64,000 nt of DNA from Roseovarius tolerans (GCF_900109855.1 NZ_FOBO01000001.1:186001-250000); one strand, 5' to 3'; shown: positions 40,430 through 51,421, numbered from the stretch's first letter. Translations and numbers: made by a program. Notes: generated by a model not told the origin, from the letters alone.

Positions 40430-41291
40430 TCCAGATCTCGGGCCCGCCTGCGATGGTGGCGTCGTGGGTGCCTACGGCGCGGGGGTCCTTGCGGGTATAT
40501 TCGAGGCTGCCGAGCACGTGCCGGATCGCGGCCAGCCGGGCGCGGCGCTTGTCGTCGCTGCGGATCACGGTCCAGGGGGCGTGCAGGCTGTGGCTGCGGG
40601 TCAGGGTTTCGTCGATGGCGTTGCTGTACTGTTCCCATCGGGGCAGGCCTTCGACGTCGATGCGGCTGAGTTTCCACTGTTTGAGAGGGCTTTGTTCGCG
40701 CACCAGAAAGCGGCGCAACTGCTCGGCGCGGCCGACGTTGAGCCAGAATTTGAAGAGGTGGATGCCCTCATCGACCAGCATGCGCTCGAAATCGGGTACT
40801 TGGCGGAAGAAATATTCGCGTTCGGTCGCGGTGCAGAAGCCGAAGACATGTTCGATCGCGCCGCGATTGTACCAGCTGCGGTCATAGAAGACGATCTGCC
40901 CCCCGGCGGGGAGGTGGTCGATATAGCGTTGGAAATACCATTGCGTGGCCTCGGTATCGGAGGGTTTGGGCAGGGCCACCACGCGCGCGCCGCGCGGATT
41001 GAGGTTCTCGCGGAAGCGCTTGATGGTGCCGCCCTTGCCAGCCGCGTCGCGCCCCTCGAAGACGATGGCCACGCGCGCGCCGGTCTCGCGCGCCCAGTGC
41101 TGGAGTTTGACCAGTTCGATCTGAAGCTGCTCGAGCTCTTTCTCGTAGACCTTCTTGGCCATGCGTTCGGAATAGGGGAAGCCGGGGTCGAGCACGTCGC
41201 CCTTGTCGGCGCGGCGGATGGCGTCGCGCACCTCGCGGGGGGCGTCGTTTTCGAAAAAGGCGCTGATCGCGCCGTCAAAGGGGAGCTCCAT
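40422..41291 (-). CDS. ppk2: Polyphosphate kinase 2
   Basis: 289 residues, one-domain PPK2. Walker [17 protein letters not shown], the [16 protein letters not shown]alker B/lid region and [10 protein letters not shown] are family signatures. PPK2 transfers phosphate between polyphosphate and nucleoside diphosphates, usually favouring GTP or ATP formation. It is in a minus-strand run after the hydrolase gene and overlaps the TetR gene. Confidence 0.94.
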   Translation of the reverse strand: MELPFDGAISAFFENDAPREVRDAIRRADKGDVLDPGFPYSERMAKKVYEKELEQLQIELVKLQHWARETGARVAIVFEGRDAAGKGGTIKRFRENLNPRGARVVALPKPSDTEATQWYFQRYIDHLPAGGQIVFYDRSWYNRGAIEHVFGFCTATEREYFFRQVPDFERMLVDEGIHLFKFWLNVGRAEQLRRFLVREQSPLKQWKLSRIDVEGLPRWEQYSNAIDETLTRSHSLHAPWTVIRSDDKRRARLAAIRHVLGSLEYTRKDPRAVGTHDATIAGGPEIWNG

Positions 41292-41328
41292 GCCGGGCCT
41301 CTTTATTGTGGTGCCTCAGTATGGCGGC

Positions 41329-42303
41329 TCACTCGGGTGGGCGCAATCCGGCGCGGGTGGCGGCGCGGTGAATGGCGGCGATGACCGCATCGGGGGCGGC
41401 GTGGTGGGGCATGTGGCCGATACCGTCGAGAGCGGTGAGATTTGCGCCCTCGACCTGATCGGCCAGGGGGCGGGAATGGATCGAGAGGCCGACGGTGGTG
41501 TCGGCGGTGCCGTGGACGATCTCGACCGGGATTTCGATCTCGTCGTAGCGGGGGTGCAGTGCCTCGATCTCGGCGAGCAGATTGGCGCGTTGCAGGGCGT
41601 TGGCGCGCATGCTGTGCCGCCGCAAGGTCAGGCCTGGGCCGATATGGGCGAGATAACCCTCGGGGGGCGCTTGCGGGGTGAAAATCTCTGACACCGCCTG
41701 TTCGACGCGGGCGTCATCGACGTAAGCCGTGATGAACGGGATCACCAGCGGGCCGAGCAGCGGGTGCGAGAGCACGCGGTAATAGGTGGAAAGCCCGGTA
41801 TCCCACGGCTTGGCGGCACCCGCCACATCGACGAGGGCGGCGATATGGTCGGGCTGCGTGACCGCCCAGGCGAGGGCCACCGCGCCGCCATAGCTGTGGC
41901 CGAGCACGATGGGGTTCTCGGCGCCGAACTGCGCGGCGGCCTTTTGCAGCAGTGCGGCCTGTTGGGTGATCGTGGCCCCGGTGCGGTTGATGCGCTCGGT
42001 ATAGCCGAGGCCCGGCCGGTCGAGCACGATGACGCGGTAATCGCCTGCGAGGCGCGGAGCGAGATCAAAGGTCATGTCGCGGGTATTGCCGGAGGCCCCG
42101 TGAAGGAGCACCAGATCGGGCACCGATCCGTCATCGGGGCCCATCACCACGGCGTGCACGCGGTGGCCGTCCACCTCGATGATCTGGCCCTCGGGTGGGA
42201 AGGCGGCCTCGGCCCCTGCCTCGTGGAGGCGCGCGCGATGTTGCGTGCAGCCCCAGAGGGCAAACATGGCAATCGCAATTAATATCAGTGATTTAATGGC
42301 CAA
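41329..42303 (-). CDS. Alpha/beta hydrolase, probable lipoprotein
   Basis: 324 residues. The N-terminus [19 protein letters not shown] ends in a lipobox-like Cys, so export and lipid anchoring are likely. The fold shows [10 protein letters not shown], the nucleophile in [12 protein letters not shown], an acid near VHGTADTTV, and the catalytic His in GIGHMPHHA. Substrate unknown. The start overlaps the metA stop by 11 bases. Confidence 0.82.
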   Translation of the reverse strand: MAIKSLILIAIAMFALWGCTQHRARLHEAGAEAAFPPEGQIIEVDGHRVHAVVMGPDDGSVPDLVLLHGASGNTRDMTFDLAPRLAGDYRVIVLDRPGLGYTERINRTGATITQQAALLQKAAAQFGAENPIVLGHSYGGAVALAWAVTQPDHIAALVDVAGAAKPWDTGLSTYYRVLSHPLLGPLVIPFITAYVDDARVEQAVSEIFTPQAPPEGYLAHIGPGLTLRRHSMRANALQRANLLAEIEALHPRYDEIEIPVEIVHGTADTTVGLSIHSRPLADQVEGANLTALDGIGHMPHHAAPDAVIAAIHRAATRAGLRPPE

Positions 42304-43216
42304 TGTTCATCTGCTCGAACGGGGTGGTCTGGTAAATCTGGTTGATCCAGTTGCCATAGAGAAGATGCGCGTGGCTGCGCCAGCGGTTCGAGGGCGGGCG
42401 CGTGGGATCGTCGCCCGGATAGTAGTTGCACGGCACGTTGATCGGCGTGCCGCTCGCGACGTCGCGGTCATATTCCTGTTTCAGCGTGTCGCTGTCATAC
42501 TCGAAATGGTTGAAGATATAGAGCGCGCGGCGGCCGGTATCCTCGACCAGACAGGGGCCGACCTCGTCGCTGTCGAGAAGGATCGAGAGGCCGGGCGCGG
42601 CCTCGATCTCGGCGCGCTTCATCTCGGTCCAGCGGCTGACGGGAATGACGCAATCATCCGAGAAGCCGCGCAGATAGGGCGAGGCCGGGTCCATGTTGCG
42701 GTGCCGGAAGCAGCCGAAGGCCTTGTGATCCAGCATATGCTTTTTGACGCCGTGGAAATGGTTGATCATCGCCATCCCGCCCCAGCAGACGCCGAATGTC
42801 GAATGCACATGGGTCTGGGTCCAGTCGAACACGCGGGCCAGCTCGTCCCAATAGGTGACGGCGTCGAAGTCCAGATGTTCGATCGGCGCGCCGGTGATGA
42901 TCAGCCCGTCATACTTGTCGCCCGAGGCTGCGACCTCCTCGAAGGGGCGATAAAAGCTTTCCATATGCTCGGCGGCGGTGTTCTTGGTCTGGTGTTCGGA
43001 CATGCGGATCAGATCAAGTTCGATCTGCAGGGGCGTGGCCCCGATCAGCCGAGCGAACTGGTTTTCTGTCTGGATCTTCTTGGGCATCAGGTTCAGGAGA
43101 CCGATGCGCAGGGGGCGAATATCCTGCCGGGCCGCCTGATCCGGGTCCATCACCATCACACCCTCGCGCGTGAGCACGGCATAGGCGGGCAGATTGGCGG
43201 GCATCTTGATGGGCAT
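42293..43216 (-). CDS. metA: Homoserine O-acyltransferase MetA
   Basis: 307 residues. Acylates homoserine in methionine synthesis. The catalytic Cys is in [10 protein letters not shown], Glu and His in YIFNHFEYD, and [18 protein letters not shown] is the family N-terminal segment. MetA proteins may use succinyl- or acetyl-CoA and the choice cannot be settled by eye. Only 26 bp separate it from the ATPase gene upstream, leaving no room for a riboswitch of its own. Confidence 0.94.
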   Translation of the reverse strand: MPIKMPANLPAYAVLTREGVMVMDPDQAARQDIRPLRIGLLNLMPKKIQTENQFARLIGATPLQIELDLIRMSEHQTKNTAAEHMESFYRPFEEVAASGDKYDGLIITGAPIEHLDFDAVTYWDELARVFDWTQTHVHSTFGVCWGGMAMINHFHGVKKHMLDHKAFGCFRHRNMDPASPYLRGFSDDCVIPVSRWTEMKRAEIEAAPGLSILLDSDEVGPCLVEDTGRRALYIFNHFEYDSDTLKQEYDRDVASGTPINVPCNYYPGDDPTRPPSNRWRSHAHLLYGNWINQIYQTTPFEQMNIGH

Positions 43217-43242
43217 GCGGCGGGGTCCTTGCTTGATTGGCG

Positions 43243-44115
43243 TCAGATAGGCGTATCTGTGCGGCGCTCAAGGGCGGTCGCGATCAGGTGATCGAAATCG
43301 GCACCGTTGCGGACCTGGGCTACCTCGTCGGCGCTGACTGAAATGCCCCATTTGACCATGGCCTCGTAGCGCGGCAGGCGGTGTGCGAGGGCGCGGGCAT
43401 AGGTCCAGCGGATGAAACTATCTGGATCAACTTCGTCTGCTTGGCACTTGTTTTCGAACAAGTATTCGTTCCATGCAGCATCGAGGAAGTCGGGCTGATA
43501 GGCCATCGGTTTGGGCGCGCGGTCAAAGCGGCGGATCAGTTCCGCGGTATGCGCCTCGGTGCCTTCGATATAGATCAGCAGGCAGTGGCGGGCGAGTTCC
43601 GAGAGCAGTGGATCATCCGGATTGTCGCCATCCACCCATTCGCAGATCGACCCGCCGGTATCGCAGATGAAATTCGGATAGCCATAGAGCCGCTTGGCGC
43701 GCTCGATGAAATAGCCGGTATCCATCAGTGCGTTGATCTCGGCCTGACGGAACTGTTCCTGTCGGCGGCGGTAGTCGTCGATGGGCATGCCGCCCTTTGC
43801 CGGGTCGCCGGGTTTGCCGAGGTAGGTCGAGACCGGGGCGAGGTTGTGAAAGGTGATGTTGGAGCCGATATAGATCGAATCCGACAGCAGCAGGTCGCGC
43901 AGGAAGGGCACCTGCATGGCGTGCGCCTTGGCGTTGTCGACAATCAACTCGCCCATGTAGCGGGTGCCGATGCGGTAGTCGATGGAGTAGTGGAACCACC
44001 CGCCCTGATCGCGCAGCAGGTTGGAGACATGGGTCTTGCCCAGGCCCGACATGCCGTAGAACAGCACCCGTTTATGCGTCGCGTCACGCCAGTCCTGCGC
44101 CGTCTGATAGATCAT
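43243..44115 (-). CDS. P-loop ATPase of unknown function
   Basis: 290 residues. Walker [17 protein letters not shown] near the N-terminus; later segments [18 protein letters not shown] and [17 protein letters not shown] are conserved-looking but I know no assigned role. It is probably a cytosolic NTPase or kinase-like protein, found next to metA in an apparent operon. No membrane segment or signal peptide. Confidence 0.7.
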   Translation of the reverse strand: MIYQTAQDWRDATHKRVLFYGMSGLGKTHVSNLLRDQGGWFHYSIDYRIGTRYMGELIVDNAKAHAMQVPFLRDLLLSDSIYIGSNITFHNLAPVSTYLGKPGDPAKGGMPIDDYRRRQEQFRQAEINALMDTGYFIERAKRLYGYPNFICDTGGSICEWVDGDNPDDPLLSELARHCLLIYIEGTEAHTAELIRRFDRAPKPMAYQPDFLDAAWNEYLFENKCQADEVDPDSFIRWTYARALAHRLPRYEAMVKWGISVSADEVAQVRNGADFDHLIATALERRTDTPI

Positions 44116-44176
44116 CGCCTGTCCCCTTTGGTCATGGTGCTACAAAGACCGCGCGGGGGCGTCAAATGCAAACATG

Positions 44177-44205
44177 AAAAAGCCCCGCCGGGTGAGCGGC
44201 GGGGC
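44177..44205 (-). terminator. Rho-independent terminator of the FadL-type porin gene
   Basis: On the minus strand GCCCCGCC (44205-44198) pairs with GGCGGGGC (44189-44182) and is followed by TTTTT (44181-44177). It lies 24 bp after the porin stop codon and before the ATPase gene. Confidence 0.85.
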
Positions 44206-44228
44206 CTGCAGGAGGTTTGCACCGAGGT

Positions 44229-45344
44229 TCAGAAGCGGAAGGCCACCTTGGTCCCGAATGCGATGGCGTCGCTGTCCGAGAAGGCCGTCACGTTTGAGTT
44301 CGCATCGCCGATGTCGAAATACCTGATACCGGCGGTTACTTCCCACGCTTCGGTCTCGTAGGTTGCGGCCAGACCATAGCTGATGTAACCGTCCTTGCCG
44401 GATAGGTTGCCAACGAGATCGCCTTCGTCCTTTTCGTAGCCAAGGATGAACGCGCCGCTCCAGTTCTCATTGAACCGGCGACCGATGCCCAGCTCATAGG
44501 TCCAGATATTGCTGGGGCCGCTGGCAATCGGGGCGTTCACAGGTGCACCGGTTGAAAACGACAAAAAGTCTCCTGGCTGGACCGAAAACTCCCTCCATTC
44601 GCGCCATCTTACCGAGCCGAAAAGCAGGGTGTCAGTGGCGATGCCCGATTGCGCGTGCAGGGTGACGGCCTGCGGAAGTTCGACCTTGAAACCAGCTCCC
44701 GTGTTGTCCTTGAAGTCGTGCTCGGTCTTGGACTCGTAGGTTAGGGCAACGCGCAGTGCGATGTCGGAAATTTCATAGGCAGCCCCGAGCAAGTAGCCCA
44801 GCTGAAAATCCTTGTTCACGGTAAGCGAATAGGGCGTTCCTGGGCCAGCCCCAGCCGGGGCTGTGCCGGGCGACTGCACGAAAATATTGCCCGACAGGCC
44901 GATGTATCGTAGACCGCCGTAGACGCTGAAACGTTCCGTGGCCTTGTACCTGGCCAACCCAGTATAGGCGATTGAGTTCACCTCGGCGTTCGATGTGCCG
45001 AAGAACGCGCCGGCAAGGGCCGCGGGACCTTGGTAATTCACTGAGGCACCTACCGGTTCGTCAATGACGAAGGCAAGCGAGACCTTTTCGTTGACGTCAT
45101 ATTTGTAGCCGCCTGCGAAAGACTGGTAGCGCTTTTGTATGTTACCAGTGGCGGGTAAACCTGTGGCCGGACCAATCGCTGTACCCGAAACGGATGGATC
45201 AACGGTCGCGGCTGAGAACTCGACGTAGTTCTTGCCTTTCTCGAACAGGATCATTGACGGATCACCGCTGCGTTCGATTTCGCCGGCGGTGGCTATCGAC
45301 GTGGTCGCGGCGAGCACGCTCGCTGACAGTAGTTGTAATTTCAT
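44229..45344 (-). CDS. Outer-membrane beta-barrel protein, OmpP1/FadL/TodX family
   Basis: 371 residues. Signal peptide MKLQLLSASVLAATTSIATA, then alternating beta strands, and a terminal Phe (VAFRF) as needed for barrel insertion. GIRYFDIGDAN and the family-like SIAYTGLARYKATERFSVYG support FadL-type transport of hydrophobic compounds. It has its own terminator. A second, broken FadL gene lies at 48269-49530. Specific substrate unknown. Confidence 0.78.
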   Translation of the reverse strand: MKLQLLSASVLAATTSIATAGEIERSGDPSMILFEKGKNYVEFSAATVDPSVSGTAIGPATGLPATGNIQKRYQSFAGGYKYDVNEKVSLAFVIDEPVGASVNYQGPAALAGAFFGTSNAEVNSIAYTGLARYKATERFSVYGGLRYIGLSGNIFVQSPGTAPAGAGPGTPYSLTVNKDFQLGYLLGAAYEISDIALRVALTYESKTEHDFKDNTGAGFKVELPQAVTLHAQSGIATDTLLFGSVRWREWREFSVQPGDFLSFSTGAPVNAPIASGPSNIWTYELGIGRRFNENWSGAFILGYEKDEGDLVGNLSGKDGYISYGLAATYETEAWEVTAGIRYFDIGDANSNVTAFSDSDAIAFGTKVAFRF

Positions 45345-45480
45345 TGTCCCTCTCCTCCTGAGTGCTTGGCGTCACATTACCGTTACGCGATTGCCGGTCA
45401 ATCTTTGACGCGGCGTCACGGATGCTCAGGATTTGGGCGGTGGCGAGATGGACACAGTATTTACAAGAATCCGCGTAAAA

Positions 45481-46377
45481 TCAGTAACGTTTTCGTGTCT
45501 CATGCCAGAGATTGAGGTAATTCGCCCCGAAAATGACGGCTGCGCCGATCAGGGTGAAGGCATCTATCGCCTCGCCGTACACCATGAGCCCGATCACGGC
45601 GATCAGCGGCAGGCGCAGGAAATCGACCGGCGTGATCACGGTGGCGGGCGCGATGGAAAGCGCGGTGGTGAGGCACACATGCGCCATCAGCCCGGCGCAG
45701 CCGATCACGATCAGCCACGGGGCCGATGCGCGTGAGGGCAGGGCGATATCGCCGTCGATCCCGGCGCATATCAGGCCGAAGACAATCTGCGTGAGCGTCA
45801 TCCAGAAGAGGATGCAGGTCAGCGTCTCGGTGCGCGTGAGGCGCTTGGTGGCGAGGATCGAGCCGGCAAAGCCGATGGCGGCGGCGGCAGCGGCCAGGGT
45901 GCCCGCGTTGATCGTGTCGGGCGAGGGGCGCGCGACGATCAGGATGCCGGTGAAGCCGATCACGGCGGCGAGCGCGCGCACGCGGGTCAACCGCTCGCCC
46001 AGGATCAGCGGCGAGAGCACCAGTACCCAGAGCGGTGAGGTGAATTCCAGCGCGAAGACCTGCGCCAGCGGGATCATGGTGATGGCGTAGAACCACAGGT
46101 TCTGGCCGGTGAAATGGCTGAGGTTGCGGATAAGATGCAGGCCGGGCGAGCGGGTGGTGATGCTGCGGGCATGGCCGGTGAGGCGGGCCACGCAGATCAC
46201 GAGGACAAAGCCGACGATGCTGCGATACATCATGATCTCGAACGTATCGAGCTCGAAACTGACCGCGCGGCCCGCGACGGCCATCGAGGAGAACGAGACC
46301 ACCGCGCCCAGCATCCAGAGCCCGGCGCGCAGCACGGCGCGCGGATCGGTGCTTGGCGGGGTGACGGTGAGGGTCAT
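45481..46377 (-). CDS. EamA/DMT-family transporter
   Basis: 298 residues, about ten membrane helices in two EamA repeats (the second from AGTLAAAAAAIGFAGSILAT onward). Drug/metabolite exporters of this type have varied substrates and none can be read here. The ATG at 46377 overlaps the stop of the monooxygenase-like gene by four bases, so they are co-transcribed after guaA. Confidence 0.88.
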   Translation of the reverse strand: MTLTVTPPSTDPRAVLRAGLWMLGAVVSFSSMAVAGRAVSFELDTFEIMMYRSIVGFVLVICVARLTGHARSITTRSPGLHLIRNLSHFTGQNLWFYAITMIPLAQVFALEFTSPLWVLVLSPLILGERLTRVRALAAVIGFTGILIVARPSPDTINAGTLAAAAAAIGFAGSILATKRLTRTETLTCILFWMTLTQIVFGLICAGIDGDIALPSRASAPWLIVIGCAGLMAHVCLTTALSIAPATVITPVDFLRLPLIAVIGLMVYGEAIDAFTLIGAAVIFGANYLNLWHETRKRY

Positions 46378-46646
46378 TCCTCGGCCGTTGTGAACTCGCG
46401 TGGCATATGGCCGGTGGCCTGCCACCACGCGCTTGCGCGGGTGCGGGTCTGATGGGCGTCAAAGGCGGCGCGGTCTGAGAACCGCTCGGCGATGGTGAAG
46501 ACGCCCGGTGCGGTCTCGGTCACGTCGAACGCGATGCAGCCCGGCTCGGCGCGGCTGAGGCGGATATGCTCGGGCAGGGCGGTGCGCACCGCTGCCACCT
46601 CCTCGGGCGCGCAAGTGAGCGTGCCGGTGAGCCGGATCACTCCCAT
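46374..46646 (-). CDS. ABM-domain protein (putative quinol monooxygenase)
   Basis: 90 residues, one antibiotic-biosynthesis-monooxygenase ferredoxin-like domain. [18 protein letters not shown] and [17 protein letters not shown] are typical. Such small proteins are dimeric oxygenases or stress proteins of uncertain role. It overlaps guaA by ten bases and the EamA gene by four. Confidence 0.8.
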   Translation of the reverse strand: MGVIRLTGTLTCAPEEVAAVRTALPEHIRLSRAEPGCIAFDVTETAPGVFTIAERFSDRAAFDAHQTRTRASAWWQATGHMPREFTTAEE

Positions 46647-48208
46647 TCGATGGTGCCCGGCGGTTTCGAGGTGATGTCGTAGGTGACGCGGTTGATGCCC
46701 TTGACCTCGTTGATGATGCGGGTCGCAGTCTCTCCGAGGAAATCGTGGTTGAACGGGTAGTAATCCGCGGTCATGCCATCGACGGAGGTCACCGCGCGCA
46801 GGGCGCAGGCGAAATCATAGGTGCGCCCGTCGCCCATCACGCCCACGGTACGCACCGGCAGGATGGCGACGAAGGCCTGCCAGATCTCGTCGTAGAGCCC
46901 GTGCTTGCGAATCTGGTCGATATAGACCGCGTCGGCCTTGCGCAGGATCTCCAGCTTTTCGCGGGTGATCTCGCCGGGGCAGCGGATGGCGAGGCCGGGG
47001 CCGGGGAAGGGGTGGCGGCCGATGAAGCTGGCGGGCAGGCCCAACTCGCGGCCCAATGCGCGGACCTCGTCCTTGAAGAGTTCGCGCAGCGGTTCGACCA
47101 GTTTCAGGCCCATCTTTTCGGGCAGGCCGCCGACATTGTGATGCGACTTGATCGTGACCGAGGGGCCGCCCGAGAAGCTGACGCTTTCGATCACGTCGGG
47201 GTAGAGCGTGCCCTGGGCGAGGAATTCCGCGCCCTCGATCTCGTTGGCGTGTTTCTGGAACACGTCGATGAACAGGCGCCCGATGATTTTTCTCTTGGTT
47301 TCCGGGTCGCTTACGCCGTCAAGCTCACCCAAAAACAGCTCTGATTCATCGGCATGGATCAGCGGAATATTGTAGTGGTCGCGGAACATCGAGACGACTT
47401 CGACCGCCTCGTTCTGGCGCAGGAGGCCGTGATCGACGAACACGCAGGTGAGTTGATCGCCGATCGCCTCGTGCAGCAGCACCGCCGCGACCGAGGAATC
47501 GACGCCGCCGGAGAGGCCGCAAATGACCGGGCTGTCGCCCACCTGCGCGCGGATCTTGGCAATCGCCTCTTCGCGGTAGGCGCCCATGGTCCAGTCGCCC
47601 TTAAACCCCGCGAGTTTCACGAAATTCTCGTAGAGCCGTTTGCCGTCGGGGGTGTGGTGCACCTCGGGGTGAAACTGCACCGCGTAGTAGCGGCGCGCGC
47701 GGTCGGCAGTCATTGCGAAAGGCGCGCCCGGAGAGGTGCCCAGAACCTCGAATCCCGGTGCGATTTCAGAGACATGGTCGCCGTGGCTCATCCAAACCTG
47801 TGCGCGGCCCGCGTCATCCGCGAACCAGCCCTCGATCAATTCGCTTTGCAGCCCCGAGGGGGTGACATAGGCGCGGCCAAACTCGGCTGTGGCGTGTTCG
47901 CCTGCCTCGACCTTGCCGCCCAGATCCTGCATCATGACCTGCTGGCCGTAGCAGATACCCAAGATCGGCACGCCGAGGTCATAGGCGGCCTGCGGCGGGC
48001 GCGGGCTGCCGTCGCGGGTCACGCTGTCGGGGCCACCGGAAAAGATGATCGCGCGGGGGGCTATCTCTTTCAGGAGCGCGTCGGTCACGTTCTGATAGGG
48101 GTGGATTTCGCAATAGACGTTCAACTCGCGCAGGCGGCGGGCGATCAGCTGCGTCACCTGGCTTCCGAAGTCGATGATCAGGAGGCGGTCATGGGATATC
48201 TGGCTCAT
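46637..48208 (-). CDS. guaA: GMP synthase (glutamine-hydrolysing)
   Basis: 523 residues. Amidates XMP to GMP. The amidotransferase half has Cys in [11 protein letters not shown] and His/Glu in [10 protein letters not shown]; the ATP-pyrophosphatase half has [13 protein letters not shown]; the C-terminal dimer domain ends KPPGTIEWE. The ATG at 48208 is preferred over an upstream in-frame start since it gives [17 protein letters not shown]. Three minus-strand genes (guaA, ABM, EamA) overlap one another. Confidence 0.97.
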   Translation of the reverse strand: MSQISHDRLLIIDFGSQVTQLIARRLRELNVYCEIHPYQNVTDALLKEIAPRAIIFSGGPDSVTRDGSPRPPQAAYDLGVPILGICYGQQVMMQDLGGKVEAGEHATAEFGRAYVTPSGLQSELIEGWFADDAGRAQVWMSHGDHVSEIAPGFEVLGTSPGAPFAMTADRARRYYAVQFHPEVHHTPDGKRLYENFVKLAGFKGDWTMGAYREEAIAKIRAQVGDSPVICGLSGGVDSSVAAVLLHEAIGDQLTCVFVDHGLLRQNEAVEVVSMFRDHYNIPLIHADESELFLGELDGVSDPETKRKIIGRLFIDVFQKHANEIEGAEFLAQGTLYPDVIESVSFSGGPSVTIKSHHNVGGLPEKMGLKLVEPLRELFKDEVRALGRELGLPASFIGRHPFPGPGLAIRCPGEITREKLEILRKADAVYIDQIRKHGLYDEIWQAFVAILPVRTVGVMGDGRTYDFACALRAVTSVDGMTADYYPFNHDFLGETATRIINEVKGINRVTYDITSKPPGTIEWE

Positions 48209-48268
48209 GCGCTGCCTAGTAGAACGCGCGCCGCATCTGCGCAAGAGAAAGCGGCGCGCGGGGCGGTG

Positions 48269-49530
48269 TTACCAGCGATAGCTGAGCCCGGTCGCGATCT
48301 CGTGCTGCTTCATGCGGATGCGCACGTCTTGCGGGGCGCCGGTCAGTGCCGGGTTGTTGCCCGAGAAGCTGTTGGAGAAGGCGTGCGTGTAGGAAAAGGT
48401 GAAGGCCCAGCGGTCGTTGATCCGGTAGGTGCCGCCCGCCGAGAGGTGCCATTGCCGGGTCGCGGGGGCGATGGTGTTGATCACCACGTCGCCGGAATTG
48501 CCGATGAACTCGGTCGAGTAGCTGACGCCGCTGCGCAGGGTCAGTTGATCGGATTTGCACCAGATCGCGGCGAGCCGCCAGACATCGACATTCTGCCAGC
48601 CGAAGCCGACGCCGTTTGCGCCACCCAGTGGGCCGCCCGGCGGGGCGCTGGAATTGGCGATGGCATCGACGGAACCGAAATAGATGCGCTGATACTAGGC
48701 GGTGATGGTCCAGTCGGGGGCGGCGCGGGGGTGTAGGCCGCGCCGAGGGTGAGCATGGCGGGGATGTCGAATTCGCCGCCATCGGCAAAGAGGCCCTTGT
48801 AGCGGCTGAATTCGGACATCTGGATCTTGTTTCGATAGGCCGCGCCGAGCGTCCATTCGGGGCTGGCCTCGAAGAGCAGGCCGAGGTTGAGGCCGAAGCC
48901 GGTGGACCAGTCATGGCCGCGATTGGTGACATCATTGGGGGCGACCGAGAGGCCGGAAAAGGCCTGTAGCCCTTGCGCCTTGAAGCGTTGCACGGCGAGA
49001 ATGGGCGAGATGCCGAGGGTCAGGCGGTCGCTGACCTGGCGGGCGTAGTTGACGGTGATGAAGGCCTGTTCGAGGTTGACGCCCACGGGCGAGGACCCGG
49101 CCCCGAGACCGGCGAAGAAATTGGTGTCGAACTCGGTGTTCATGCCGCCATTGGCGAAGACGAACAGCCCCAGGGACGAGCGGTCATCCAGCGCCCAGTT
49201 GGCCCCGCCGCAGGGGATGACGAAGACGTCGTTGTGGCTCGAATAGGTGCCGGGGGTCAGGGGGCCGCCGGGCTGAATGCGCACGTCGCGATTGGGGGCG
49301 AAGGTGGTCAGGCAGAACCCGGCGCTGTTGCCGACCTTGACGCCGGTGGCGGGGTTTTGCGCCATGCCCAGAACGCCCGTTGGCACCGCGACACCGGCAC
49401 CTGCCATGCCCTTGGATTGTCCGCCATAGCCGTTGGCGAAATAGCCGTTGGTGGCCTGCGCCGGAGCGGCCAGCAGGCTGGCCCCGAGGAGTGCGCAGGT
49501 CGCGATGCCGCGCGTGAAAGCCGTGATCAT
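48269..49530 (-). pseudogene. Outer-membrane FadL-family gene broken by frameshift and nonsense mutation
   Basis: A full-length FadL-type gene can be followed from MITAFTRGIATCALLGASLL (signal peptide) to a terminal LSYRW and TAA at 48269. The first frame is intact to about 48725 (LGAAYTPAP), where a C tract (five G on the plus strand at 48716-48720) is out of step by -1 or +2. In the restored frame the next residues are DWTITA, then a TAG (48695-48697) where CAG (Gln) is expected before YQRIYFGSVDAI. After that the frame is open to the end. Two independent lesions make a sequencing error unlikely. Confidence 0.82.
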
Positions 49531-49658
49531 ACCCTTGTCCCTTTACGTTTCGAGCGGTGCACCCGCCTCTGTCAGCTTTACATGGCCCGCGCCAGAGTTG
49601 GTGGCGTTTTGCGGTGCAACCCGGGCCTTGAGACTCACACATTAGGTTTTTGGAATGT

Positions 49659-49676
49659 AAAAGTGCGTTCACTTTT
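49659..49676. promoter_or_regulatory. Inverted repeat between the fadL pseudogene and MttB paralogue 2
   Basis: AAAAGTG-CGTT-CACTTTT is a perfect 7-bp inverted repeat in the 322-base divergent gap 49531-49852. It may be an operator. Nothing else coding was found in the gap; an in-frame ATG at 49739 upstream of the methyltransferase start is possible but lacks a good ribosome site. Confidence 0.4.
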
Positions 49677-49852
49677 GCGTGTGGCCCCGGCGCGGGTGTC
49701 GTGGGGTGTGCGGCCGGGTCATGTCGCTTTTACCCCCCATGCGACGGAATCCGCGCCTGTCCCTGCGGCCTGAGACGTTAAAACGACGCAAATGCCTGCC
49801 CGACTGCGGGCGAAAAGGCGACTCAGAAACCACGCAATCAAAGGGTGCATCC

Positions 49853-51400
49853 ATGGCAGAAGCAGCAGAGCGCAGCAGACGGTCCCGGGGCGGCGGCGGG
49901 GCCGCACGCCGCGCGGAACGCACCGCCGTCAGCGTCGAGACCGCGCGCTATATCGAGCGCAACATTCCGAATTTCGAGATCCTGACCGAAGAGGCGCTCG
50001 ATATCATCGAGGCCAATGCCGAGACGATTCTCGAAGAGATCGGCGTGAATTTCGTGGAAAACTCCGCCGCGCTGGAGCGCTGGCGCGAGGCCGGGGCAGA
50101 GGTGACGGGCGAGCGGGTGCGCCTGCCGCGTGGTCTGGCACGCAAGCTGATGGCGACCGCGCCGTCGCGGATCACGCAGCACGCCCGCAACCCCGAACGC
50201 ACGGTCGAGATCGGCGGCAAATCCCTTGTGCTGGCCCCGGTTTACGGCCCGCCCTTCGTGCATGACATGGAGAACGGGCGCCGCTACGCGACGATCGAGG
50301 ATTTCCGGAATTTCGTGAAGCTGGGCTACATGTCCAAGTGGTTGCACCATTCGGGCGGCACCGTGTGCGAGCCGACCGACGTGCCGGTGAACAAGCGCCA
50401 TCTGGACATGCTGCTGGCGCATATGACGCTGTCGGACAAGCCGTTCATGGGCTCGGTGACGGAACCAAGCCGCGCGCAGGACAGTGTCGACATGTGCGGT
50501 ATCCTCTTTGGCGAGGAGTTCGTGCAGCAGAACACGGTCATGACCTCGCTGATCAACGTCAACTCGCCGATGACCTTCGATGACGTGATGATGGGATCAT
50601 TGGAGGTCTACGCGAAGAACAATCAGGCCTGCATCCTGTCGCCCTTCATCGTGGGCGGTGCGATGGCCCCGACGACGGTGGCGGGGACGCTGACTCAGGT
50701 TCTGGTCGAGGTGATGGCGGGGATCGCCTATTCGCAGCTGATCCGCCCCGGCGCGCCGATGATCTTTGGGGCGTTCGTGACCTCGATCGACATGAACTCC
50801 GGTGCGCCCACTTTTGGCACGCCCGAGGCCGCGCATATCACCTATGGCGCGGGGCAACTGGCGCGGCGTCTGGGGCTGCCCTATCGTTCGGCGGGGTCGT
50901 TCAACGGCTCCAAGCTGCCTGATGCGCAGGCCGCCTACGAGACCGCCAACAGCCTTAATGTCGGTCTTCTGGCTGGCGTGAACTTCATGCTGCATTCCTG
51001 CGGCTGGATGGAGGGCGGTCTGGTCGCCTCGTTCGAGAAATTCGTGATGGATGCCGATCAGCTGGGCACGCTGCATCACCTGGCAAAAGGCGTCTACATG
51101 GACGAGAACGGCCAGGCGATGGACGCGATCCGCGAAGTGGGCCCCGGCGCGCATTACCTGGGCTGCGCGCATACCCAGGCGAATTTCAAGACCGCGTTCT
51201 GGCGCTCGGATCTGCTTGACTACAAGCCTTACGAGACGTGGTCGGAAGAGGGCGCGCGCGACACCATGACCCTTGCAAATGCGCGGTACAAGAAGCTGCT
51301 GAACGACTATCAGCAGCCCGCGCTCGATCCGGGCATTCACGAGGCGCTTACCGCCTATGTGGCCAAGCGCAAATCAGAAATGCCCGACGCGTTCAGTTGA
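49853..51400 (+). CDS. MttB-superfamily corrinoid-dependent methyltransferase (non-pyrrolysine), paralogue 2
   Basis: 515 residues, colinear with the product of 37582-39120 and without an amber codon. Arg-rich N-terminus (MAEAAERSRRSRGGGGAARR), then NAETILEEIGVNFVENSAAL and later QLIRPGAPMIFGAFVTSIDM and VGPGAHYLGCAHTQANFKT. The two are paralogues but clearly diverged, so they probably demethylate different quaternary amines. No corrinoid-protein or methyltransferase-2 gene is adjacent. An ATG further upstream (49739) is less likely. Confidence 0.8.
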   Translation: MAEAAERSRRSRGGGGAARRAERTAVSVETARYIERNIPNFEILTEEALDIIEANAETILEEIGVNFVENSAALERWREAGAEVTGERVRLPRGLARKLMATAPSRITQHARNPERTVEIGGKSLVLAPVYGPPFVHDMENGRRYATIEDFRNFVKLGYMSKWLHHSGGTVCEPTDVPVNKRHLDMLLAHMTLSDKPFMGSVTEPSRAQDSVDMCGILFGEEFVQQNTVMTSLINVNSPMTFDDVMMGSLEVYAKNNQACILSPFIVGGAMAPTTVAGTLTQVLVEVMAGIAYSQLIRPGAPMIFGAFVTSIDMNSGAPTFGTPEAAHITYGAGQLARRLGLPYRSAGSFNGSKLPDAQAAYETANSLNVGLLAGVNFMLHSCGWMEGGLVASFEKFVMDADQLGTLHHLAKGVYMDENGQAMDAIREVGPGAHYLGCAHTQANFKTAFWRSDLLDYKPYETWSEEGARDTMTLANARYKKLLNDYQQPALDPGIHEALTAYVAKRKSEMPDAFS

Positions 51401-51421
51401 GCTGACCCGCGCCGCGTCCGC

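Noticed and set aside
43217..43242. Methionine-related riboswitch before metA
   Set aside because: Only 26 bases separate metA from the upstream gene.
48269..48720. Programmed frameshift in the fadL-type gene
   Set aside because: The added in-frame TAG and the absence of a slippery heptamer with a downstream structure favour simple decay.
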